Below, piece by piece: positions 53,960 to 63,619 of a stretch of 64,000 bases of DNA. Position numbers and translations under genes: made by a program. The notes beneath the pieces are model-generated. The model did not search any database and was not told the origin of the DNA. It saw nothing but the letters and a program-made list of their open reading frames with translations. Each line of letters begins with the position of its first letter. Positions within the stretch are counted from its first letter, which is position 1. Source of the DNA: CAWGGS01 sp963822095 (GTDB lineage: Bacteria; Desulfobacterota; Desulfobulbia; Desulfobulbales; Desulfocapsaceae); assembly GCA_963822095.1 (NCBI GenBank), contig CAWGGS010000086.1, positions 172,982 to 236,981 on the forward strand, read 5' to 3'.

Positions 53960-54742
53960 TCATAAATGTTTCCGGAGGAGTTCGGCAGTCTCTTTATCAA
54001 CGGAGACCAGCCAAAATAGATCCGGACCGGTGAGGAGGACATTATACTGCTCGCTTATGTATGAGGTGGTGGAATACGACAGAAAATATCGCGGGAAAGG
54101 GATTTCGCCTTGTTGCCAGCGATACAGTTCCCGGGCCTGCTGCAGCTTATACTTGCCGAGCCGTGCGGATTCATGGACCTGTTCGAATTCTCCAGTTTGC
54201 ACGCTGTCGAGGATCCGGACGTCATCAACGGAGGATGCCGGAATGAGAACCTGGTTTTTCCCGCTCCCCCAGATATGCAAATTCCAGATGAAATTGCCGT
54301 CCTCCTTCCGTACCCTGTGTCTGGTAAAATTTAGCGGCTTAATTTTCGGCAGCCTGCTTTTCAGCACAATGTAGGCCGGAACACCTGCTAAACCGATCAA
54401 ACTCCACCAGGTCCACCCTTGAAGTCCAACAAAGAGCAGAAGCCCTGCCAGGATGACAAGCATGAGCACCATGGCAATCAATTGCCCGATTGTCGAGAGT
54501 GCCGCCCAACCAAGAGAAAACGTGCTCCATCCGTCCTGTCTGCTGCTGTCCACCGGGTTTTCCCGGATATGTTTCAGTGCTCTGGCACTCTGAATCCCGA
54601 CCTCAAACCCAAAAATCGCGGGGACAAGAGCGACTACCCCGGCAAAGCCGGTAAAGCAGGCGAAAATCATCGCCAGGATACAGAAAATGAAGCCGGAGAC
54701 GGATTTAATTGCAAAACGTGCAGAGGATATCTCTTTCTTCAT
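53960..54742 (-). CDS. Membrane protein of unknown function
   Basis: 260 residues: a hydrophobic pair of helices at about 12-45, another pair at about 75-125, then a soluble C-terminal domain of about 120 residues with strands (FIWNLHIWGSGKNQVLIPAS, YNVLLTGPDLFWLVSVDK). The family is not recognised. The gene stands alone. Confidence 0.6.
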   Translation of the reverse strand: MKKEISSARFAIKSVSGFIFCILAMIFACFTGFAGVVALVPAIFGFEVGIQSARALKHIRENPVDSSRQDGWSTFSLGWAALSTIGQLIAMVLMLVILAGLLLFVGLQGWTWWSLIGLAGVPAYIVLKSRLPKIKPLNFTRHRVRKEDGNFIWNLHIWGSGKNQVLIPASSVDDVRILDSVQTGEFEQVHESARLGKYKLQQARELYRWQQGEIPFPRYFLSYSTTSYISEQYNVLLTGPDLFWLVSVDKETAELLRKHL

Positions 54743-55221
54743 TGCGATATAAATCGGCTGAGGTTATCCCAACTTTTTCGAATCGTACCTAAAAACAACC
54801 CAACTCCTTAACTCTTCGAAAACACATAAAACGAATTCACATCAAATTCAGCATGTCATGGAATTCATGCCCTGGGTAATGCCATACCGAATTTTTCATT
54901 CCATAACATAGTAACAACATATTACAAAAGAATAAAAATGGTTCTTCCGGAATAATCGTACTTTTGGGTAACGTCGAAAGCAACAATCCGTCGGAGGTTA
55001 TCTCTTCCGGCCGCCGCTCGTCTTCAGTGTAATATACTGGGATCATACGTTTAAATATTTCAGACTCACGAAGTCGGGGTGATCCATTTATCTCCTTTAA
55101 GTGTTACGGGTAGACAAAAAAACCTTGAACAAACAGGGAATCCTCCTCTCTTTTCAATTTTCTTTTCGGATTCTTTGTTGAATCTGCTATTGGTAACAAT
55201 ACTACCAGTTACTCTGCTAAT

Positions 55222-55291
55222 AAAAAACGGTTCTTCCGGATTGCTACTTTCAGTTTTTACAAAAGTACGCTTCATACAGATGAACCTAAAA
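55222..55291 (+). repeat. Repeat Y, uninterrupted copy
   Basis: GGTTCTTCCGGATT is directly followed by GCTACTTTCAGTTTTTACAA and GTACGCTTCATACAGATG. The same two halves flank the inserted element X at 6764-7024, so this copy shows the empty site. The gap 54743-55313 otherwise shows a partial related copy near 54945 and no gene. Confidence 0.6.
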
Positions 55292-55313
55292 ACCTGCTTA
55301 TCCGTTGACTACA

Positions 55314-56615
55314 ATGAATATCAACCCGTTCCTCGGAGAAAATACACCACTTCCGTCATTACATCGCGTCATCATGAATTATCCTCATAGTACGATTCAT
55401 GATGTGAAAAACCATGTAATTACAGCCCTTGATGCGGCGCTGCCCCAGAGTGGAATACAGATCGGACATCATGTGGCAATAGGTGTGGGCAGCCGGGGCA
55501 TTTCACATCTTCCTCTCATAGTAAAGACTCTTTGCGATCAAATAAAAGCTCTTGGAGCAATACCAATAATAATTCCTGCCATGGGCAGTCATGGGGGAGC
55601 TGAAAGTCTGGGACAGTTAAAGGTACTTGAATCTCTTGGCGTTACAGAAGAATATTGTGAAGCAAAGATTCTCTCATCCATGGATGTGATGAAAATTGAC
55701 GAGATTATGGACAATGTCCCGGTTTATTTTTCAAGAGACAGTCTTTCCATGGATCACTCACTCATTATAAACCGGATCAAACCCCACACCAAATTCAAGG
55801 GACAGATCGAAAGTGGCCTCTATAAAATGCTGTGTATCGGCATGGGGAAACATCAAGGCGCAATGGCTATTCATCAAGCTGCTCTTCGTCATGGTTTCTC
55901 CGCAGTTATTAAAACTGCAGGAGACAGCATTCTACAACATGCCAATTTCCGTTTCGCTCTAGGAATCGTCGAAAACCAGCACGATGAACCCATTGAAATC
56001 CAGGCAATACATTCCTGGGATTTGTTTGATCAGGAAATAAAGCTTCTTGAAAAAGCCAAAGCCCATTTCCCAAAGCTTCCGTTTAAAAACCTCGATGTTC
56101 TCGTCATCGGAAAAATCGGCAAAGATATAAGTGGTGCCGGCATGGACCCAAATGTTACAGGAAGGGCTTTTGATCTTATGGAGGATGATTTTTCCAAGAA
56201 CATTTCCGTCACCCGCATTGTCCTTCTCGATCTTTCTGAAAAGAGCCAGGGGAATGGCATTGGCCTTGGAAACGCAGACATCATCACCGAAAAACTTTTC
56301 AGAAACCTCAATTATGAAAAAACCCTTGTCAATGCCTTAACAAGCATCTCCCTTCGCAAGGCCTTTATCCCTATTCGCATGGAAGATGATAAAAGTGCCA
56401 TTAAAACAGCTCTTCTCACAACCGGCATACGTAATACGGAGAAACTGCGAGTGGTTATTATCAAAGACACGCGCCATGTTTTGGAATTTTGGGCAAGCTC
56501 AGCCCTCCTGGATGAACTCGGCACTCTTCCTGAAGCAACTGTCCTGGAGAACGTTGAACTTCAGTTCACCCAAAATGGAGACCTTGACCTTTTTCAAGCT
56601 TCTTTTGCGCCCTGA
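55314..56615 (+). CDS. LarA-like (lactate racemase-fold, DUF2088) protein
   Basis: About 433 residues from MNINPFLGEN. The N-terminal region GVGSRGISHLPLIVKTL and IPAMGSHGGA, the central INRIKPHTKFKGQIESGLYKMLCIGMGKH and the later GKIGKDISGAGMDPNV mark the family annotated as lactate racemase-domain or DUF2088. The LarA histidine/lysine set that binds the nickel-pincer cofactor is only partly apparent, so racemase activity is not claimed. The ATG at 55314 lacks a good ribosome-binding site. The stop codon lies inside repeat P, copy F. Confidence 0.7.
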   Translation: MNINPFLGENTPLPSLHRVIMNYPHSTIHDVKNHVITALDAALPQSGIQIGHHVAIGVGSRGISHLPLIVKTLCDQIKALGAIPIIIPAMGSHGGAESLGQLKVLESLGVTEEYCEAKILSSMDVMKIDEIMDNVPVYFSRDSLSMDHSLIINRIKPHTKFKGQIESGLYKMLCIGMGKHQGAMAIHQAALRHGFSAVIKTAGDSILQHANFRFALGIVENQHDEPIEIQAIHSWDLFDQEIKLLEKAKAHFPKLPFKNLDVLVIGKIGKDISGAGMDPNVTGRAFDLMEDDFSKNISVTRIVLLDLSEKSQGNGIGLGNADIITEKLFRNLNYEKTLVNALTSISLRKAFIPIRMEDDKSAIKTALLTTGIRNTEKLRVVIIKDTRHVLEFWASSALLDELGTLPEATVLENVELQFTQNGDLDLFQASFAP

Positions 56616-56665
56616 AACTCAGCCTGCCGGCATGGAAGGGTGGGAGCTGTTCTCAACACCTGGAA
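56610..56665. repeat. 3'-end palindromic element P, half copy F
   Basis: CCCTGAAACTCAGCCTGCCG and GGGAGCTGTTCTC match the right half of element P. Both converging genes end within it: the LarA-like stop is at 56613-56615 and the thioesterase stop at 56653-56655. Confidence 0.6.
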
Positions 56666-57156
56666 GGATCTTCCTGACAAGCAGATTCGTTTCGTTTCTC
56701 GGACAGTCGCAGGGCTCGGCGAGAAATCGCCTCCCGGTTTCTCCGGGAATCTTCTTCCGTGACTAATTCCAATGGTGGCACCGCAACCGGACGTTGATTT
56801 TCATCCAGCGCGACGAAGGTCAGATAGGCTGAGGCCAGGTGGGTAATCGTACCTGCCATAAGATCTTCGGTTTCTACTCTGACGCCGACTTCCATGGAAG
56901 TCGTCCCAACCATGTTGACGCTAGCCTTGACTGTCACCAGATTACCGATGAACGACGGTTTATGGAAGTCGAGCCGATCTATGGAAGCGGTAACGCAGAT
57001 CTTCCTGGTATGTCGGACGGCCACCACACCGGCGGCGTTGTCGATTTCCTTCATGATCACCCCACCATGCACGATACCCGCAGGATTTGCGTCTTCGGGC
57101 AGCATGACTCTGGAAATGACAACACTGGAATCGCTGGATCCTTTTGTATTCTGCAT
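56653..57156 (-). CDS. Acyl-CoA thioesterase, hotdog fold (YciA type)
   Basis: About 167 residues. The hotdog core motif NPAGIVHGGVIMKEIDNAAGVVA contains the catalytic-region aspartate, followed by DRLDFHKPSFIGNLV and strands typical of YciA-like acyl-CoA hydrolases. It releases CoA from acyl-CoA in the cytosol; chain length is unknown. ATG 57156 follows AAAGGAGAAATTTTT, so the longer frame is rejected. Confidence 0.86.
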   Translation of the reverse strand: MQNTKGSSDSSVVISRVMLPEDANPAGIVHGGVIMKEIDNAAGVVAVRHTRKICVTASIDRLDFHKPSFIGNLVTVKASVNMVGTTSMEVGVRVETEDLMAGTITHLASAYLTFVALDENQRPVAVPPLELVTEEDSRRNREAISRRALRLSEKRNESACQEDPSRC

Positions 57157-57273
57157 AAAAATTTCTCCTTTGAAAAATCCCTCTAAAACACCTGTCATGA
57201 TCGTGGAAACTATCCGCCAAAATCATCGCATGTCAAATGCTACACTGCTGCCTTTGGAAAGGCAACAAAAGGA

Positions 57274-60200
57274 CTAAACCTTATCCGCCCTCCACAAAAT
57301 CTCACAAACAGGAACTTCCCAGGATTGACAAATACAGCGATCCGCATACTCTTTTTCCGTCATGTCCGCCTTCCCCCATCTCACCATCGCGAGGACTTTT
57401 ATCTCCACTATGGAATTAATTTTCGGCATCCATGTATCACGCGCTGCTTTGGAAAGGCGGCTAATGGCTGTTCCATCGTGATACGTGAGGTATATATGCT
57501 CATCACGAATTACGATCTTGAGTTGATCACCATTTCTGCAACGTTTAAGAGCATCATGTATTCTATGGTCATTTTGAAATTTTCCGGCATACCCGAGATA
57601 CAGATCCTTCATTCCGAGAATATGGTACCTTTTGTTGGGAAACGCACTCTTCTCCGGCACCTCAACCCGCCGTCTCAACAGGAAATCTCCAACCAGATTC
57701 TGGGTATGTGGATTCCTCCAGCTCTCAAGTTCCAGAAGCTGAAGTGTTTCTCTGGCCCTGGTCATGGCAACATAATAAAGTCGTCGCTCCTCTTCCATTT
57801 CCGTACCGCTCATCTCACGCCAACTGGCTCCCAGAATAAATACATGATCAAACTCCAGGCCTTTGACTGAGTGCACCGTAGACAGAAACACCCCATTGTT
57901 CAGATGCCTCGATCGATGCTGGTCAGCTAAGGACTCATAGAGATAATCCTCAATCTTTGGTACCGGCTGGGGCCGCGCATTCGTCTCATCATGCCACTGA
58001 TCAAGGAGAAGCCGCAAATGAGCCTGCCAGATATTGTCGTTTTCAGGTAATTCCGGCAGAAATCGCAGAAGCGCGATGGACGATAATTGCTCCGCCCGAT
58101 TCTCTTTCAGGTAATGCAGCAGTGTCGAATACTCTCTGATCCGCGATAAACCCGGGAAAGAGCTTTTTCCCCAGTTCAGATTTACTGGGATTTTCTCCTC
58201 CTCAAAGCAGATTCGTATAAGATCCAATTCTTGCCATTCACGAGCCAGTATAGCCGTATTGGTTAAAGAAAATTGATCGCTCAAGCCTTTGAGTCGATTG
58301 AGTTCACCTAACACAGCAACAGCTTGCTCCACCGCATCCTTGACCTGCAGAACCTGCACCCGGCCTTGGCTCAGGTGATCCCTACGTTGCCAATTTCCGC
58401 CTTTAGGCAGCCTATTCCGAGCTTTATTGACAACGATGGGATGGTCAGTCTTCATCCTATCCACGTTTTGGGCAATAAACCGGTTCGAAGCTTCAATGAT
58501 ATTGGCGGAAGATCGGTAATTCTCGACAAGATACCGGACGGACGAACTGTAGTCTTCCTGGAATCGTTTAATAAAATCAACATTTGCCCCGCGAAAACGA
58601 TAGATGTTCTGATCATCATCGCCAACGGCCAGGATTGCAAGCTTCAGGTCACTTTCTTCCAAAGTTCTCCCGGCAAGAAGTGAGACAAGTTCGTATTGAT
58701 CGTCATCGATATCCTGATACTCATCAACCAGGATATGACTGAATCGGCCAACGAGGATATCCCGTGCTGAGTTTTGTTCAAAACCAAGTGCGTCGACCTC
58801 CCCCCTGAGCAACGAGTTGGCATCCTGAATTATATGTGAATAATCAATCTCTTCAGTTCGTTTTGAGGGAGTATTCGAGACAAGCGATCTTCCCGTCAAT
58901 CTCAGAGCAAGTCCATGGAAGGTCAAAGTAGTCACCCTGCGGCTATCCGCCCCCACAAGATCCCTGATCCGTCTTCTCAAGCTGAGTGTGGCTCCACGAT
59001 TGAAGCAGAGAACAAGTATCGCCCGAGGAGGTACTCGCTCAACCCGTAATAAATAGGCAACGCGATGAGCCACTACACGGGTTTTGCCTGAACCCGGGCC
59101 GGCAAGGATCAAGATATTGGCGTCTGGTTTTGCTGTTACTATTTTTTCCTGACTGCGATTATGAAGGTCGTCGACAATGCGCTGATAGGATTGTTCGGTT
59201 GTCGCCAGTTCGAGATACTTCTCCCTTCCGGAGAAGTATCGTTTGACAAAATCTGCTTTGTCATCCTTAAAATACGAGGCGATCAGATTCTTGGCCAAGG
59301 CCAGTTTATCAAGGGCTCGCCGTGCGTATTCGTTCATTACATGGATCTGGAAATTTCGTTCCTTGTAATGGGTCTGCAGTGGTTCAAAGTCTGCTTTCGT
59401 ATATCCCTTTTTACGGTTTTCCTCGTGTAGGACCAGCGTCATACCCTGTCTGAAGACAGCCAGCCCTTGTTGCAAATCGATCACCGACTGTTCGTGCATA
59501 AATGTCAAGGCACGCTCTGCAGCGGCTAACGGGTCTTTCAACATGGGCAAAAGAATCAGGTCCTTGCGCAACCCCTGTGTCAGCCCTTCAAGCGTAAACT
59601 CGACAAGCAGGTTTCCATTCGGCTTGCTGCCGGATGGCACCGCGCGATAAATGATGCCGAGTGTAACGGCTGCAGCCTGCCGGCGAATTGTAACGGTCTT
59701 GTCCAAAGATTCCCAATCACGATGCAACTGCACCGAGTAGATATCTCCTCCCGTAGCTGCGACGGTAATGCTTCCTTTCTGTCCGGCAATGCCTTTGCCA
59801 TCCCTGCTCAATCCATAGAGAATGATTCGCAGACTCTGGGGCGTGCTGTATTCATACCCTGCATCGATTAACTGCTGGTTGATTTGTCGCAAGTCAAGGG
59901 TAAGTGGTGTTTCACTATCCGCATCGGGAGCATTCTCCTTTAATAGCTTTATGAGCTCATTTTCCAGTCCGCTTAATCGTGACAGCCGAATCTTCGAGCT
60001 ATCCTTTGTCTTGTAGCGGATAAATGCCGAGAGCGTTGTCTCCTTGGTCAGCAAACCTTCCCGTGCCATATCGTCAAGTGTCCGTATGACACGCTGAGCC
60101 TCGGTTTCGGTGTCCGGATCATCCTTCTGCTTTCCAAAAGAGGTAAGGCTGGCAATCTCATCTGCACTAAATCCTTTACTGTGATTTCGTTCCATGAGCA

Positions 60201-62451
60201 GCTGCATGATGGCCAGCCAACGCTCCTGCTGCCGTTTTGAAAGGTTGAGTTCGGCAATGCGCTTTCGTGCCTCCTCGAGATTGTGCATAAGAGGTTTTCC
60301 CTGGAATACTCGGGTATTATTCTCTTTTCGTTCGAGATGCCCGGCCCGCTCCAGCCAGGCAATCGCCGTCCTGATCTTTGTATCGGGATTTCCGAACTCC
60401 TCGGGGTCAATATCAACGGAATCCAGTCGAATGATTTCTCCTGAAGTGAGAACGATACTCTCACGGCCTTTTGCTGCAGATTGGATCCCTTTGAGCAGTT
60501 GGGCAATGTCTTTTTGCGTCAAACGCGAACGGGAACTGAGGCTGAATTGCCCCTCGATGTCCTGTTCTGCGAAAATCAAAATGCATTCAGCCTGTTTCCT
60601 GTCCCGACCCGCACGTCCGGCCTCCTGGAGATAATTTTCCAAAGAGCCGGGTATATCCGCATGGATGACCAGCCTCACATCATCCTTGTCTATGCCCATG
60701 CCGAAGGCATTGGTCGCGCAGATAATCGGCGTGACTCCATGAATGAAGTTGTCCTGGATTCGCCGCTTCCATGTCGGCTCCAGCCCGGCATGGAAGGCCT
60801 CCGCCTCATACCCGGATTGTTGCAGAAGCTCGGCTATCTGCTCCGTTTTCTTCCTGGTCGAACAATAGATGACAACACTGCCGGTCCCGTCATACCGTGC
60901 TTTGATAAGCTCCTGGAGCACATGATTTTTTTCATGGGGAGTTACCGATGACACCTCGTATTGCAGATTCGTTCGCTCATGCCCTCCTTCAAACTCAATC
61001 ACCCGCAGGCCAAGCTCGCTTTGCACAATATCGACGATTTCCAATCGCACATCATTTTTAGCGGTTGCGGTAAAACACTGGACAGGCGGCATCATCGCCT
61101 TGGCTTTTACGGCAAATTCACGAATAAATTTTATGGCATAGAGGTAATCGGGCCTGAAGTCATGGCCCCACTTGGAAAGGCAATGCGCCTCATCAAATAT
61201 CCAGGCGCCTATCTCCCGCTGATTGATCGTTGCAATAAAGGATTTGTTGCGGAGTTGTTCCGGCGATACATACAGAATACCGATATCACCCAACCGTACA
61301 CCCTCCTGAACTGCGCCTCGTTCGGGAAGGGTCTGCAGACCGTATATTGCTGCGGCCATCCGTGTGCCGGTGTTATTTGAAAAATTATCGACCTGATCCT
61401 TCATCAAGGCCTGCAATGGGGAAATCACGATGCTGAGCATATTCCTGCGCTGATAGCGCATCAGTGCGGGCAAAAGAAAACACAGGGATTTCCCGCCACC
61501 TGTCGGGAGTGTGGCAAAAATCGTGGCATTGGCAGAGGCTGCCTTGACGATCTCTTGTTGCAGACTTTTCCCGTCGAGCGTTACCGGGGTTTCCCTGAAC
61601 CCGTCAAAACCAAAGTACCGTTTAAGATAGTATTCAGGGTCATGATGCTGACTGCAATAAGCGCAGGACTGTACGTCGCAGGAGACCTCTCGCAGACGAT
61701 GCAACAGCGATGGAATCTGAGGATATCTGTGCCGTACCCATGGGGGAAGAACGGAATTGCCTCCGGCAACACTCAACCACGCGCAGATATAGGCAAATTG
61801 CGGATGTTCGATTTCACCATCCTCAAGCTGATCGACAATAGCCTGAACGGCAGCGCCACAGGCATGTTTGGACGCGTACCAGGAGAATGCCTCGTAGAGA
61901 TCATCTCCTGTAAGCGCCGGGACACCTAATGCTTTAAGAGCCTGAGCCGTGCCGACAAGTGTATTTTCAACCTCCAGGAAGCTCCTGTACAAAAGCGGTA
62001 TATCGACACCTTGCGCCAGCTGTTTTGTAAACGCCTCCCATTGTTCGGAGAATATCCGGCCGGCTAGTGCGGCATCTTCTGCCGGATTGTTGATACTGTC
62101 TCTGACTATTTGATAGTCTTTTACGAGTCGATGATATGGATTTTCCGGAAAGGCAAGAGGCGAGAGGTAGAGCGTATCTACCGCCGGTTTTCGAAGGATT
62201 TCCAGGTTTGAAGACGATTCTTTAAGGCGCGGGACATCATGTTCGATGATATTATGGCCGAGAAGATACTTAGCGTCCTTGCCGAACTGATCAAGATCAT
62301 GGAGAAAATTTTTATCGATTTGTTGCTTGGGTGAAGAACAAAAAACCTCGCCTTTGAAAACAGCGCCAATCGAATAGATACCATTTTCTTCATTGACCTC
62401 AATATCAAGGAGCAGACATCGTTGAAGAAATTCTTGGCATGTATTCGACAT
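57274..62451 (-). CDS. Exonuclease-RecQ-UvrD triple fusion helicase
   Basis: A 1725-residue protein. Residues 1 to about 150 look like a DEDD 3'-5' exonuclease (LLDIEVNE, GHNIIEHD, NPAEDAALAG). About 300-640 is a RecQ helicase: Walker A TLPTGGGKS at 317, DEAH box at 417, FTATA, and QEAGRAGRD at 611; the RecQ zinc cysteines are not evident. From about 1115 a UvrD-type helicase follows: AGPGSGKT, DEYQD at 1242, GDDDQNIYRFRGA and YVAMTRAR at 1560. The middle links them through a winged-helix-like region. Both ATPases look intact. The start ATG lies seven bases after a small ORF's stop. Likely roles are DNA repair or defence. Confidence 0.85.
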   Translation of the reverse strand: MSNTCQEFLQRCLLLDIEVNEENGIYSIGAVFKGEVFCSSPKQQIDKNFLHDLDQFGKDAKYLLGHNIIEHDVPRLKESSSNLEILRKPAVDTLYLSPLAFPENPYHRLVKDYQIVRDSINNPAEDAALAGRIFSEQWEAFTKQLAQGVDIPLLYRSFLEVENTLVGTAQALKALGVPALTGDDLYEAFSWYASKHACGAAVQAIVDQLEDGEIEHPQFAYICAWLSVAGGNSVLPPWVRHRYPQIPSLLHRLREVSCDVQSCAYCSQHHDPEYYLKRYFGFDGFRETPVTLDGKSLQQEIVKAASANATIFATLPTGGGKSLCFLLPALMRYQRRNMLSIVISPLQALMKDQVDNFSNNTGTRMAAAIYGLQTLPERGAVQEGVRLGDIGILYVSPEQLRNKSFIATINQREIGAWIFDEAHCLSKWGHDFRPDYLYAIKFIREFAVKAKAMMPPVQCFTATAKNDVRLEIVDIVQSELGLRVIEFEGGHERTNLQYEVSSVTPHEKNHVLQELIKARYDGTGSVVIYCSTRKKTEQIAELLQQSGYEAEAFHAGLEPTWKRRIQDNFIHGVTPIICATNAFGMGIDKDDVRLVIHADIPGSLENYLQEAGRAGRDRKQAECILIFAEQDIEGQFSLSSRSRLTQKDIAQLLKGIQSAAKGRESIVLTSGEIIRLDSVDIDPEEFGNPDTKIRTAIAWLERAGHLERKENNTRVFQGKPLMHNLEEARKRIAELNLSKRQQERWLAIMQLLMERNHSKGFSADEIASLTSFGKQKDDPDTETEAQRVIRTLDDMAREGLLTKETTLSAFIRYKTKDSSKIRLSRLSGLENELIKLLKENAPDADSETPLTLDLRQINQQLIDAGYEYSTPQSLRIILYGLSRDGKGIAGQKGSITVAATGGDIYSVQLHRDWESLDKTVTIRRQAAAVTLGIIYRAVPSGSKPNGNLLVEFTLEGLTQGLRKDLILLPMLKDPLAAAERALTFMHEQSVIDLQQGLAVFRQGMTLVLHEENRKKGYTKADFEPLQTHYKERNFQIHVMNEYARRALDKLALAKNLIASYFKDDKADFVKRYFSGREKYLELATTEQSYQRIVDDLHNRSQEKIVTAKPDANILILAGPGSGKTRVVAHRVAYLLRVERVPPRAILVLCFNRGATLSLRRRIRDLVGADSRRVTTLTFHGLALRLTGRSLVSNTPSKRTEEIDYSHIIQDANSLLRGEVDALGFEQNSARDILVGRFSHILVDEYQDIDDDQYELVSLLAGRTLEESDLKLAILAVGDDDQNIYRFRGANVDFIKRFQEDYSSSVRYLVENYRSSANIIEASNRFIAQNVDRMKTDHPIVVNKARNRLPKGGNWQRRDHLSQGRVQVLQVKDAVEQAVAVLGELNRLKGLSDQFSLTNTAILAREWQELDLIRICFEEEKIPVNLNWGKSSFPGLSRIREYSTLLHYLKENRAEQLSSIALLRFLPELPENDNIWQAHLRLLLDQWHDETNARPQPVPKIEDYLYESLADQHRSRHLNNGVFLSTVHSVKGLEFDHVFILGASWREMSGTEMEEERRLYYVAMTRARETLQLLELESWRNPHTQNLVGDFLLRRRVEVPEKSAFPNKRYHILGMKDLYLGYAGKFQNDHRIHDALKRCRNGDQLKIVIRDEHIYLTYHDGTAISRLSKAARDTWMPKINSIVEIKVLAMVRWGKADMTEKEYADRCICQSWEVPVCEILWRADKV

Positions 62452-62457
62452 CGGGTT

Positions 62458-62595
62458 TTACACAGGTCTCTTTTTCAGGTCTTCTGCAATTTCTCTAAAC
62501 AACTCGAGTTCAGCTTCCAGGTCTTCAACTCTCTCAGAGGCGATTATCTCCGGATAAGGGAGGTTCTCGGAATCTTCCAACGATTTTTTCAGCAC
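62458..62595 (-). CDS. Small ORF directly upstream of the helicase
   Basis: A 45-codon ORF from GTG 62595 to TAA, ending EDLEAELELFREIAEDLKKR, an acidic amphipathic helix with coiled-coil character. It stops seven bases before the helicase ATG. The codon pattern looks coding, but the ribosome-binding site is weak. It may be a small partner, or the C-terminal remnant of a longer gene whose front part lies at 62650-62889. Confidence 0.45.
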   Translation of the reverse strand: MLKKSLEDSENLPYPEIIASERVEDLEAELELFREIAEDLKKRPV

Positions 62596-62649
62596 CCAGA
62601 AGATATTTTATTTTTACTACAGAAACAAAGTCAGTCAATATATACAGGC

Positions 62650-62889
62650 TTATCCGGAAGTTCCAAGCATGATCTTATCATAAACACGATCAAGATTCTC
62701 CCACGGTTTACCTGGAGCATTTCCGGCCAGGTCATCGAAGGTCAGATTAGATTTGCAGATTTTTTGCGAAGAGAAATGAAATGGGCTGTCGTTTCGCGGT
62801 ATCTGAATATCCTTGTTCCCGATGGGAAAAATCTCGTATGTTTGTCCGGGCTGAAAGCCAATGGTGATTCTTGAATCAGCCGGATAAGA
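62650..62889 (-). pseudogene. Open frame in phase with the antitoxin stop
   Basis: After the antitoxin TAA the same frame stays open for 79 codons and encodes plausible protein (FQPGQTYEIFPIGNKDIQ, DDLAGNAPGKPWENLDRVYD). There is no ATG, GTG or TTG near its beginning. Possibilities are stop-codon read-through, a gene that lost its start, or part of a decayed toxin gene. I do not recognise it. Confidence 0.35.
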
Positions 62890-63261
62890 TTATACGGCTC
62901 CATAGGCCATCCGCAGCATCTTTTCGTGCACTTCATCCTGCAACGCCCCGTTTTCATAACGACTCAGGGTGGCTCCACCCCAACCCAACAGAACACCTAA
63001 TTCCTCCTGTGTAATCCCGAGTCCTCGGCGCCATTCCTGGATACGCTCGGGTTGCAGCATATTATGACGCTTTCGGAATTCCCGGTAAGCCAAGTCCAAG
63101 GCATCGGCACCGCGGGTATTTTCAAACTCGACACCGCATTCTGAACATTTGCAGTATTCAGATGCAATTTCAACGACTTCCCCCCATATTGCGATAGATT
63201 CCGGTTTGGTAAGAGTTTCAATATATGTTTCTTTTTCACAACCGGGACAAATGGATTTCAT
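62890..63261 (-). CDS. MqsA/HigA2-type antitoxin with zinc ribbon and HTH
   Basis: 123 residues. The N-terminal zinc ribbon has CPGC and CKCSEC, and the C-terminal helix-turn-helix reads LGITQEELGVLLGWGGATLSRYENGALQ, the classical MqsA-like Xre arrangement. Such proteins bind their own promoter and, in known systems, neutralise a toxin. No MqsR-like toxin is recognisable beside it; the next complete gene in the same direction is the exonuclease-RecQ-UvrD protein. It may be the regulator of that operon. Confidence 0.85.
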   Translation of the reverse strand: MKSICPGCEKETYIETLTKPESIAIWGEVVEIASEYCKCSECGVEFENTRGADALDLAYREFRKRHNMLQPERIQEWRRGLGITQEELGVLLGWGGATLSRYENGALQDEVHEKMLRMAYGAV

Positions 63262-63345
63262 GGCCCGTCTCCTTGCTGTTCGTTGTTCAAAAGATCCAAC
63301 AAGAATGTTCGGATCGTTTCAGGCCTTTGCATGATCTCTCTATAT

Positions 63346-63374
63346 TATGTATCAATTGATAAATAATTCATCAA
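63346..63374 (-). promoter_or_regulatory. Promoter and palindromic operator of the antitoxin operon
   Basis: On the minus strand TTGATG and TACATA are spaced 17 bp, and the perfect palindrome TATCAATTGATA (63350-63361) overlaps the -10 region. It lies about 85 bp before the antitoxin start. Autoregulation is usual for this antitoxin type. Confidence 0.5.
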
Positions 63375-63619
63375 ACTCACAGCTTGTTTTTTTCCCAAAA
63401 ACTGTAATGTCCCTTCCTGTTAAAGATGCTATGGTCAAGAACTGATATCCCCAGCGTTTCACCGGCATCCTGCAACTGCCGAGTAATCCTCGTATCTTCC
63501 CTGGAGGGCGTAAGATCGCCTCTACCCTTGAACGTTAGGTTGGAAGTATTTTCTTCTGCTCCAGGCCCCTCTCCTCCTGTAGTTCCTGGTGTTTCTTCCT
63601 TCCCTTCAACTTTCAGCCT

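Noticed and set aside
62422..62874. Plus-strand 150-codon open frame overlapping the helicase start
   Set aside because: It overlaps the coding start of the helicase and the upstream small ORF antisense, and has no domain or ribosome-binding site.
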